NCBI GenBank assembly: GCA_017448355.1
Contig: JAFSLQ010000040.1
Span: 1 to 64,000, forward strand
Direction of reading: 5' to 3'
DNA: 64,000 nucleotides
Source of the DNA: Clostridia bacterium
GTDB taxonomy: Bacteria; Bacillota; Clostridia; Christensenellales; Borkfalkiaceae
Part shown: in pieces, positions 12,672 to 19,568 of the stretch
Layout: every line of letters starts with the position of its first letter
How positions within the stretch are numbered: position 1 is the first letter of the stretch
Position numbers and translations under genes: made by a program
Notes under the pieces: model-generated
What the model was told of the DNA's origin: nothing
Database searches by the model: none
The model's input: the letters and a program-made list of their open reading frames with translations, nothing else

Positions 12672-13874
12672 TTAATATATAAGTTTTTTCGCCTGTTCCT
12701 GTTGAAATTCCATTGAAAAATGCGTGTAAACGCTACTCGTTATATTTCCTAAACTATGTCCGGTCCATACCGCAACGAGTTCGTTATCTATCCCGCACTC
12801 ACGCGCTCTCGTCGTAAAAGTATGACGTAAATCTTTAAGCGTGTGGTTTGGCAAATATTTTTTAAATTCTATTCTTAGTTGTTCGAGATTTGCTTTTTCC
12901 AAGTTGTAATTTCGAATAGATTTTTTGTATTTAGGGAATATAGGCAATATTCGATATAAATTCTTCTGATAACTCTTTAACTTACTATTTTTTACAGTTA
13001 GTGTGTTGTTTACGAGATTTTCTTGGATAGTTATTACTTCCGTAGGACGAACGCCGCTATAAAGCATTTTCAGAAAATAATTCTCATATTTATTGCCTTT
13101 AATATCGGACACGAATTTTCTTTCCTGTTCGAGCGATAGGGCAATCCCGTTTTTACGTTCGTGTTTTTGAATATATACGGCTTTTATGGGGTTTCTTTCT
13201 ATTATTCCGTTATTTACCGCATAGTCGAAAATGTTATTTAATAGCATCTTTACGTCTTCACACGCCCGCGGCGTTTTTTCGTTTATTTTATCCAAATGCC
13301 TTTGAATAAAAACAGGTTTAATCTCGCTTAACTTTAACTTTCCGTAAACGGGTGAGATATAGTTTTCGTAATTTACTCTGTAAGAACGAAAAGTTGTTTC
13401 TTTAATATGTTTCTTTTTGATGTTATAAACGTAGTCGTCTGCGAATTGCTTGAATATAATATTTTTGCTTATATTAAAATGTTCGCTGTCCGATTTAGAT
13501 AAAACCGTAAAATGCACGTTAGGTTTAATCTGTTCTTCAAAGGTATTAAGCCAATCAAACGCTTTTCGCTTCGCCACTTCAAAGTTCGTGCTCGAAAAAC
13601 TTACGTTGTACCCGTATCTTCGAAATCTTATCTCGTAATATCTGTTATTTTTTACTCTTATTTTAAAATCTTTTAATCTCGGCATATCTTTTATCTCCTT
13701 TTGTGAAAATTTTGGATTACCTTCGATTTCAGATTTCTTTTCCCTGTTTCCGCTAACGTTTAGCGGCGTTGACTTTAACTCTTTTATTAGCGTCGTTAAG
13801 TTTTTAATCTGTTCTAACAAAAGCGTTTCGTTGTCTGCCTCGGTAGTTCTTTTCTTTCTCTTATAATTTTTCAC
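12672..13874 (-). CDS. Tyrosine recombinase/integrase of the island
   Basis: 400 codons from GTG 13874. The catalytic domain carries the tetrad: Arg in LYSGVRPTEV (about 265), HTLKDLRHTF (Arg350 with following His), His373 in WTGHS, and nucleophile Tyr383 in VYTHF. Residues about 80-110 (YYEIRFRRYGYNVSF) resemble an arm-binding domain and about 145-225 a core-binding SAM-like domain. The start is uncertain: the GTG touches its own AAGGAG, while ATG 13685 (residue 64) has AAGGAG at 13700-13695 with 9-nt spacing and would give 337 residues. The extra 63 residues include a short Leu-rich, coiled-coil-like stretch. Catalyses integration and excision at the 25-bp core. Confidence 0.9.
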   Translation of the reverse strand: MKNYKRKKRTTEADNETLLLEQIKNLTTLIKELKSTPLNVSGNREKKSEIEGNPKFSQKEIKDMPRLKDFKIRVKNNRYYEIRFRRYGYNVSFSSTNFEVAKRKAFDWLNTFEEQIKPNVHFTVLSKSDSEHFNISKNIIFKQFADDYVYNIKKKHIKETTFRSYRVNYENYISPVYGKLKLSEIKPVFIQRHLDKINEKTPRACEDVKMLLNNIFDYAVNNGIIERNPIKAVYIQKHERKNGIALSLEQERKFVSDIKGNKYENYFLKMLYSGVRPTEVITIQENLVNNTLTVKNSKLKSYQKNLYRILPIFPKYKKSIRNYNLEKANLEQLRIEFKKYLPNHTLKDLRHTFTTRARECGIDNELVAVWTGHSLGNITSSVYTHFSMEFQQEQAKKLIY

Positions 13875-14062
13875 TCCTTAAATTTTTATTTGCGCGGGAA
13901 TCCGTTTTTACTTTTTGTGCAAAAGTAATTGTTATTCCCGATCGACTACAATTTTGTCTCGCCATATAGTTATAATGTTCTTTCACCATTTACTACAAAT
14001 TGTTCCTCCTTATGATTTTGTATATATTTTTCTGACTTTAAAAGAAAAATGAAAGGGGTCAG

Positions 14063-14845
14063 TTAAACCCATATCCCTTTTATCGGCGGCATTTCGTCGT
14101 CGCTATCGCCTGAAAATCGGCAATACCTTTCTTTCTGCGCGAGTACGGTATATTTCAGCCTTGAATGGCTTTCGCCGCGTTCCGCTCCATACCGTTTTGA
14201 GATTTCGGTGTAAAATCTCTCTTGCAGTTCGGAATAAGACGTTTCGCCGCCGCGCTGTTTCCAAAATTCCGTATGGCATAACAGCGGACGTTCATCGCTA
14301 TAATGCTTACGGTAAATCGGCTCATCTTGTAGCCGTAATTGTAATCGACTACCTTTACTTGAGCGTTTATCGCCGAGAACCTTTCGCTGCCAACTGTTCG
14401 TTATAGGCAAGTAATACACGAAAAGGTTACGCCTGTTCGGCTCGGTAACGATAATCGCCGCGACAATGTTCTTGTCCGTTTGTTTATAGCCGATTGTTTT
14501 GATTGCAAAAGCATAGCATTTCTTGAAATACGCTAATATTTCGTCATTATCCGGAAAATCTTCCCAAAACTCGTGATTACCGCCGAACTGTAAACACTCT
14601 AACGCGACGTTATGTCCGCGGTCGTTAAACGTTGTGTTCAGTTCGGTTTTAATGCGTTCCCACTCTTGTTCAAAGCGAAAACTCATAGTTTTCAGCCACA
14701 CGATAGAATAAGCCTGTTCGACTTCTCTTATGTAATTGTCCTGTTCGGACAATTTTCTTTTCCTGAACGTTAACACGGAAATAGTAGCGTGTTTATCCCG
14801 AAGCGAATACTTTTTACCTTCGTAATACCAACTTATATTTTTCAC
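14063..14845 (-). CDS. Plasmid-mobilisation (MobV/Pre)-like protein, probably degenerate
   Basis: 260 residues. The C-terminal half resembles MobV/Pre relaxases as I remember them: YYLPITNSW, then CHTEFWKQRGGETSYSELQ, then RFYTEISKRYGAERGES. In active MobV proteins the strand before the first block carries the metal-binding HxDExxPHxH; here the equivalent place reads IVTEPNRRNLFVYYLP, with both His gone. It is also shorter than usual. It may therefore bind DNA without nicking, or act as a replication or accessory factor. The start is a GTG that overlaps AAGGGGG, the same odd arrangement as the integrase. Family assignment is tentative. Confidence 0.5.
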   Translation of the reverse strand: MKNISWYYEGKKYSLRDKHATISVLTFRKRKLSEQDNYIREVEQAYSIVWLKTMSFRFEQEWERIKTELNTTFNDRGHNVALECLQFGGNHEFWEDFPDNDEILAYFKKCYAFAIKTIGYKQTDKNIVAAIIVTEPNRRNLFVYYLPITNSWQRKVLGDKRSSKGSRLQLRLQDEPIYRKHYSDERPLLCHTEFWKQRGGETSYSELQERFYTEISKRYGAERGESHSRLKYTVLAQKERYCRFSGDSDDEMPPIKGIWV

Positions 14846-14869
14846 CCCCTTTTTACTTATTTGAAGGAC

Positions 14870-14902
14870 AAAAAAAGAACGGCGACCTGTGCGATCGTCG
14901 TC
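14870..14902 (-). terminator. Rho-independent terminator after the HTH gene
   Basis: On the minus strand GACGAC...GTCGCC forms a six-pair stem (one G-T) followed within a few bases by TTCTTTTTTTG. It lies downstream of the gene at 14989-16023. Confidence 0.5.
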
Positions 14903-14988
14903 TAAAATTAGTCCTTCTAATAGTAAGCCACGGGAAGAGTAAAAATATTAGTAAATTAGAAAAATTTTTTGAAAAAATTTAAATTTTT

Positions 14989-16023
14989 TTATTTTTTCAG
15001 ATTTTTGCCTGTGTAAAAACGATAAAACTGTTTCATACGAGTGTTTCGTATAGTCGAAATAATAGGGTAAATTCTGTTCGCAAAGAATTGTTCGGGCGGC
15101 ATATTTACTTTTTCGGCAAGTTTTTCTACCGCTGTACGTAAACCGTCTATTGCCTTATTCGAACCGTTAAGCCCGACGCCTTTGCGACGAGCTACTTCCG
15201 TAATAAGCCGAATATATACTATTTGTACAAGCGGAACAGCATTTAAATAGTTTTGCTTAAACCAAGCAAGTTCTTGTTCGGTTGCATTATACAGATATTC
15301 CGTTATTTCTTCTTTTATCTTGTCTTCTTTATATATGTAGTAGGTAAGAGAAGAACGGATAAACTCGCCGAAACTGTAATACCAGTACATAAAGTGCTTT
15401 ATATCTTCGGGGTGCAGAAAGTTTAATACGAATTCTAACTCCACGTCGAGAAAAAGCGGCATTTCTAATTTTTTAACAAACAAGTTCCAGCATTTCCAGA
15501 TAAATTCGCTGTCGGTCGTTTTAACCGCAGACTTATATTCCAGATAATCCAAATTAAACTGCGCTTTCTTTTTTAGTGCGGAGACGTATCCTTGTGTAAC
15601 CCCGAACTTTTCCGCTATCTGTTTTTGAGTATGTTCACCGTTTAATAGGTTTAATATCTGTCGGTCGTCTTCCGAAAGTTTAGAGAAAAGGTTTTCCTTA
15701 TCCATTTTTTCCGCTGTGGCAGTGGAGATAGGGGGTTCATCGGAAATAAACGCTTCTTGCTCTTTAACGGGAAGTTCGTCTTCTTCGTCATCGGAGATAG
15801 GAGAAGTATGGCGAACATATTTATGTTCGTTGTTATAATCTATCCTGTCTAACTCAAATAACGCTTCCCACTCTTTTTCGGTTACTTCTATAACGATATA
15901 CCCGTCCTTGCCCATCCGCACCATTGCGTTCTCTAAGTCGTCGCAGGGGTAATAGTAAAGATATGTTCCTTTCGTTTCGGCGGGAATTTTTTTCTTATTA
16001 AAATGATACGCTAATTTATCCAT
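14989..16023 (-). CDS. Sigma-70 region 4-like HTH protein of the mobile element
   Basis: 344 residues. Residues about 115-150 (LSEDDRQILNLLNGEHTQKQ, then IAEKFGVTQGYVSALKKK) form a sigma-region-4/LuxR-like helix-turn-helix. The N-terminal part has EVTEKEWEALFELDRIDYNN and an acidic linker; similar N-termini occur in clostridial element proteins as I recall them. The C-terminal 180 residues are helical with no family I recognise. A regulator of element genes is plausible. The Shine-Dalgarno is weak (AAGG at short distance). The gene is AT-rich like its neighbours. Confidence 0.6.
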   Translation of the reverse strand: MDKLAYHFNKKKIPAETKGTYLYYYPCDDLENAMVRMGKDGYIVIEVTEKEWEALFELDRIDYNNEHKYVRHTSPISDDEEDELPVKEQEAFISDEPPISTATAEKMDKENLFSKLSEDDRQILNLLNGEHTQKQIAEKFGVTQGYVSALKKKAQFNLDYLEYKSAVKTTDSEFIWKCWNLFVKKLEMPLFLDVELEFVLNFLHPEDIKHFMYWYYSFGEFIRSSLTYYIYKEDKIKEEITEYLYNATEQELAWFKQNYLNAVPLVQIVYIRLITEVARRKGVGLNGSNKAIDGLRTAVEKLAEKVNMPPEQFFANRIYPIISTIRNTRMKQFYRFYTGKNLKK

Positions 16024-16102
16024 AACCTTATTTTACAATTAAATTTTTTAATAAAATTTTTACATCAATTTTTTGGCTATTTCCAATGCCTAAGCAGGTA
16101 AA

Positions 16103-16162
16103 AGACAAAGCACCAAAAGCACTTTGTCGCTCCTTAAAAGTGGGATACCCACTTTATTTTTT
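16103..16162. terminator. Two hairpins between the HTH and Fic genes
   Basis: GACAAAG...CTTTGTC (16103-16128) followed on the minus strand by TTTTACC, and AAAGTGGG-ATA-CCCACTTT (16137-16155) followed on the plus strand by ATTTTTTG. The first could end the Fic transcript reading left. The second is oriented for rightward transcription, for which no gene is known here. Confidence 0.5.
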
Positions 16163-16197
16163 GACCGATTAAAATTACAATTCAATATTATAAAAAT

Positions 16198-17244
16198 CTA
16201 AATTTTGATATATTTTGCGCTTTTAGTTAACCCGATTTTTTTAATTTTTTTATCTTTCATCATTGAACCTAAAACCTGTTCAATTGTCGTCGCGGAAACG
16301 TCCGGTAATAAATTGCAAAGTTCTTTTTTACTTATCGGCAGAAATGCGTTTATAACAGCTTCTTCCACTCGCTTTTTCTTGCTCACTTTTTTTGCACCGA
16401 GCGTTAAAAAGCGCTTGTCTAATTCTTTATAACATAAGTATAAAGTATAAAGAAAATTCTCTATAAACGGTATATAGTCGTTTGTGTTTTCGTGCCACCC
16501 TGCCGACGACTGTTTTAACGCGTCGTAATAACTTCCTTTCATCGCATTGATTTGCTCTTCAAAAGAAACGTATCGGGATATGTCGAATCCGTTTTTATAC
16601 AATAGCAGCAAAGAAAGCAATCTGCTCATTCTGCCGTTACCGTCTCTGAAAGGGTGAATACATAAGAAATCGAGAATTACGCACGGAATCAAAAGCAACT
16701 GATTGATTTCCGAATCGTCGCGTGCAGACGTATATGCCAAAAACAACTGCCGCATCGCTTCTCCCGTATCTTTTGCCGAAACAGGCGTCCATCTTATACG
16801 ACTCGTACCGTCGGGATAAGTTTCACGAATAATATTGTCTTCCGTTTTATAGCGTCCGCCGTACGGTAAATCTGTATTTTCCAACAAAATTCTATGAAAA
16901 TTTAATACCACCTCTTCGTTTAGCGATATTTCCGCGTGTCTTGTATGAACAATATTTAAAACGTCCCTGTATCCGACAATTTCCTGTTCGTTATGGTTTA
17001 ACGGTGCGGAACTTTGGTTTACTATTTCTTCTATACGTTTATCCGTGGTAACGATACCTTCAATAGCGTTGCTCCCTTTTACGGACTGTATTATCGCCAA
17101 CTTCTGTAATGCGGTAAAAATATCGGGATATATCGCTTTTTTTTCTTCTTCCATATTGCGTAAGGCATAGATAGTGTTTGTAAAAGTCATAAATCGCACG
17201 GGTATGCGCATATTCCGAAGAAAAGAATAATCGAAATGTTTCAT
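16198..17244 (-). CDS. Fic-family AMP transferase (class II, with inhibitory helix)
   Basis: 348 residues from ATG 17244. The catalytic loop is HPFRDGNGRMSR, a full match to HPFx(D/E)GNGRxxR. The N-terminal SNAIEG fits the class II inhibitory motif SxxxE(G/N), so activity should be autoinhibited. The C-terminal roughly 60 residues look like a winged helix (KKRVEEAVINAFLPISKKEL...). Fic proteins usually attach AMP to target proteins. Start choice: two in-frame ATGs lie upstream (17274, 17265), but the promoter -10 at 17277-17282 puts the start of transcription near 17270, and AAGGATGGG (17259-17251) suits ATG 17244. The promoter is embedded in repeats, suggesting autoregulation. Confidence 0.88.
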   Translation of the reverse strand: MKHFDYSFLRNMRIPVRFMTFTNTIYALRNMEEEKKAIYPDIFTALQKLAIIQSVKGSNAIEGIVTTDKRIEEIVNQSSAPLNHNEQEIVGYRDVLNIVHTRHAEISLNEEVVLNFHRILLENTDLPYGGRYKTEDNIIRETYPDGTSRIRWTPVSAKDTGEAMRQLFLAYTSARDDSEINQLLLIPCVILDFLCIHPFRDGNGRMSRLLSLLLLYKNGFDISRYVSFEEQINAMKGSYYDALKQSSAGWHENTNDYIPFIENFLYTLYLCYKELDKRFLTLGAKKVSKKKRVEEAVINAFLPISKKELCNLLPDVSATTIEQVLGSMMKDKKIKKIGLTKSAKYIKI

Positions 17245-17265
17245 TATTTGCCCATCCTTAACCAT

Positions 17266-17321
17266 AATTTGCATATATTATATTAAAAAATATGCAATTT
17301 GTCAAGCAAGATATGCAATTT
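17266..17321 (-). promoter_or_regulatory. Fic gene promoter with three TTGCATAT operator half-sites
   Basis: Minus strand TTGACA (17305-17300), 17-nt spacer, TATAAT (17282-17277). ATATGCAATTT occurs at 17290-17300 and 17311-17321, exactly 21 bp apart (two helical turns), and an inverted copy, AATTTGCATAT, at 17266-17276. The sites cover the -35, the spacer and the start region. The Fic protein's own winged-helix tail is a candidate repressor (inference). Confidence 0.7.
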
Positions 17322-17516
17322 AAACGTATGGATATTGTCATTTTGTTGCCGACCACCGATCGAAAAGGAAAAGTAATTATCCGATTATATAATATTATTT
17401 GATTACGATAAATTTTGTTTTGTCAGGATTTTCCGTAATATATACACGCTATAGAAAATTAAAAATCAAGCGGTTAATAGCGAGTATCGCGCAATGATGC
17501 AATATGTTGATTTTGT

Positions 17517-17545
17517 TTGCAAAAACACAGAAAAAATGATAAAAT
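17517..17545 (+). promoter_or_regulatory. Promoter of the peptide/cohesin/dockerin operon
   Basis: TTGCAA (17517-17522), 17-nt spacer, TAAAAT (17540-17545). The predicted start near 17551 coincides with the first base of the leader's terminal stem. Confidence 0.6.
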
Positions 17546-17550
17546 TATTA

Positions 17551-17737
17551 TGCGATACAAATGAATATAATCTTAATCCTTATTTTAAGGGGAAAAATAT
17601 ACTTTGTGTAAAAGTGTATTCTTTCGCAATACATAATTTCTCTTAAAATAAGGTAATATGTCATTTGTGTCGCAACAAAAGCGAAGGATGCATTTTTACG
17701 GGTGCTGTTCGCTTTGGTGGGCGGCACTTTTTTATTT
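17551..17737 (+). ncRNA. Structured leader with competing antiterminator and terminator (riboswitch-like, class unknown)
   Basis: A closed structure is formed by stem A (17551-17564 with 17661-17674, 14 bp, one G-U), stem B (17578-17589 with 17642-17653, 12 bp perfect) and an inner hairpin around 17596-17620. AAAGCGAA (17678-17685) can pair with TTCGCTTT (17708-17715). The second segment is also inside the 5' arm of a terminator (17702-17712 with 17716-17727, then TTTTTTATTTT), so the two pairings exclude each other. This is the layout of a riboswitch expression platform. I do not recognise the aptamer; it does not look like the c-di-GMP classes I know. It precedes the surface operon by 40 nt. 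Confidence 0.6.
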
Positions 17738-17772
17738 TAAAAATTCTGAATTTATATAAGGAGTATTATATT

Positions 17773-17913
17773 GTGAAAAAAATATATAATTCACCCAAAA
17801 TCAATATACGTGTTTATTTCAGAAATGATGTTTTGCTTTTATCAAGGGACTTTAATATCGGTGAATGGGACGAACAAGACGATTTAAGAAAAAAATTAGA
17901 TATAAGGTGGTAA
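17773..17913 (+). CDS. Small 46-residue protein of the MKK-x-Y-x-SP type
   Basis: GTG start with AAGGAG at 17758-17763 and 9-nt spacing. The product begins MKKIYNSPKINIRVYFRND, then VLLLSRDFNIGEWDEQDDL, and ends basic. There is no signal peptide or membrane segment. Short proteins beginning MKKxYxSP, with a central hydrophobic strand and an acidic Trp-containing tail, occur in clostridial genomes as I recall; I know of no established function. It is the first gene after the leader and ends 2 nt before the cohesin gene's start, so all three genes are probably co-transcribed. Confidence 0.65.
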   Translation: MKKIYNSPKINIRVYFRNDVLLLSRDFNIGEWDEQDDLRKKLDIRW

Positions 17914-17915
17914 TT

Positions 17916-19553
17916 ATGAAAAGAGTTTATAAAATCGGATTTTTATCGATTGTTTTTTTGTTTTGTTTAATAATGGGCTCAATTGCAATGGCTAATGCGA
18001 GTCCTGATATTAAATTGCGGATAGCATATAACAATCTTGCCTTTGAGGACAACGTTTACATTTTATATGCCGTAGACAGCGAAGGGGTATCGGATGAAAC
18101 TAAAATCAAAGTTTTGATTTGGAACTCTCCGCAGACCGAATATGCTTACGGCACGCAAGATAAAATTTTGGACTACAACAGGTCAATGGAAATTAAAGGC
18201 GAGAATTATCCCGTATTTGTTCTTGACACTCTTTCAGCGAAACAAATGACGGAGGAAGTGTATGCCGTAGCGTATTATGATGGTTTTTATAGTTCGCCTA
18301 ACAAATACAGTATATTACAGTATGCAAAAAACAAGATTGGCACAACTCAAGACGAAGGGCTAAAAAACCTTCTTGTCAGTATGCTGGAATACGGTACTTG
18401 CGCGCAAACTTATTATGATTATAATACCGATAGGCTTGCTAACGAAACATATTATTCAATATATGTCGAAAACGGGTGTCTGTCGGACGGATTCACTAAG
18501 GGGCTATATAAGTCCGGACAAACTATAACATTATTTGCGGAAACGACGCAGGACGGAAAGACGTTTGACTGTTGGAAAGATGAGACAGGCACGATAATTG
18601 ACACAAAGCCGAGTGTTCAGGTAATTATCGGTACAAACGATAAAAGGTATACGGCGGTGTATGCGGCTGTTTCCGTCGGCTTGGAATTTGAGAGCAACGA
18701 AGACGGTACTTGCGCGCTTATCGGTATAGGCGATTGTGAAGATACGGATATAGTAATACCGAGTCGTTCGCCCGAAGGTGATTTGGTAACGGGTATAGAT
18801 AGCGCCGCATTCCGCAACGAAGATATAACGTCTGTTACAATTCCGATAGGGGTCGAAGAGATAGGTCGCAATGCATTTAACGGTTGTGACGCGCTTACAG
18901 ACGTGTATTATGCCGGCACTATTACGCAGTGGGAAAATATTGATATAAAGAGCGGAAACGCGCCGCTGCTTAGCGCAACTCTTCATACGAACGACGTAGC
19001 GCATACTGTAACATTTAAAGATTACGACGGGAGCGTATTAAAGGTTGAACAAGTAAATGACGGTTCAAGCGCGACCGTGCCGATAGTGCCTGCAAGGGCA
19101 GGATATAGATTTACGGGGTGGAACGCGGACTTTACTGTCGTTACGGCGGATTTAGACATTTACGCCGAATATGAGACGGAAAGGAATCAGTTATATTTCA
19201 GTTATGAAGATAACGGAAACGGAACGGTAACGGCGGTACTTAAAGTTTGCGGCGAAGTAAATTTGTATGGGTTAGAGTTTAATTTATATATGGATTTAGT
19301 AAATTGCGAATACAATTCCGTTACGGCAGTAGCGGCAGGCGCGGCGGCGAATTTTGCAAACGGTTACGTCAAATTCTCTTATGCGGCGAACAGTGGAACG
19401 GATATTACGAGCGAAACTGAATTGTTAAGACTGACGCTGACAAAGTCGGGCGACAATTATTCGATAAATTTATCTTTGCAAGCGGTGGATATATTCGACC
19501 AGAACTATAATGACGAAACGTATAGCGTGGCAAATAGCGATTTTGTAAAATAA
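17916..19553 (+). CDS. Secreted multidomain protein with LRR motif, InlB-type repeat and C-terminal cohesin-like domain
   Basis: 545 residues from ATG 17916 (AAGGTGG 4-6 nt upstream). Signal peptide at residues 1-29 (hydrophobic FLSIVFLFCLIMGSIAMANA). Residues about 30-190 are an unrecognised domain; about 190-250 are Listeria/Bacteroides-repeat-like (FDCWKDETG). About 290-345 contain BspA-type LRR (ITSVTIPIGVEEIGRNAF). About 360-425 form an InlB B-repeat (HTVTFKDYDGSVLKVEQV, YRFTGWNADF). From about 430 to the end is a cohesin-like beta domain (VNLYGLEFNLYMD, AANFANGYVKFSYA, TELLRLTLTKSG). No LPXTG, SLH or membrane anchor is seen. The next gene ends in a dockerin, so the two products may bind each other. 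Confidence 0.75.
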   Translation: MKRVYKIGFLSIVFLFCLIMGSIAMANASPDIKLRIAYNNLAFEDNVYILYAVDSEGVSDETKIKVLIWNSPQTEYAYGTQDKILDYNRSMEIKGENYPVFVLDTLSAKQMTEEVYAVAYYDGFYSSPNKYSILQYAKNKIGTTQDEGLKNLLVSMLEYGTCAQTYYDYNTDRLANETYYSIYVENGCLSDGFTKGLYKSGQTITLFAETTQDGKTFDCWKDETGTIIDTKPSVQVIIGTNDKRYTAVYAAVSVGLEFESNEDGTCALIGIGDCEDTDIVIPSRSPEGDLVTGIDSAAFRNEDITSVTIPIGVEEIGRNAFNGCDALTDVYYAGTITQWENIDIKSGNAPLLSATLHTNDVAHTVTFKDYDGSVLKVEQVNDGSSATVPIVPARAGYRFTGWNADFTVVTADLDIYAEYETERNQLYFSYEDNGNGTVTAVLKVCGEVNLYGLEFNLYMDLVNCEYNSVTAVAAGAAANFANGYVKFSYAANSGTDITSETELLRLTLTKSGDNYSINLSLQAVDIFDQNYNDETYSVANSDFVK

Positions 19554-19568
19554 ACGGGGAGCAAATCT

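Noticed and set aside
13861..13989. 42-codon minus-strand ORF upstream of the integrase, possible excisionase
   Set aside because: The nearest AAGGAGG is 15 nt from the ATG and the product shows no helix-turn-helix.
17551..17674. c-di-GMP riboswitch
   Set aside because: The expected GEMM-I and class II core sequences are not visible, so no ligand is assigned.
17865..17915. Upstream start for the cohesin protein
   Set aside because: The in-frame ATG at 17865 lies inside the small-peptide gene and precedes a typical signal peptide only after 17 extra basic residues; ATG 17916 is preferred.
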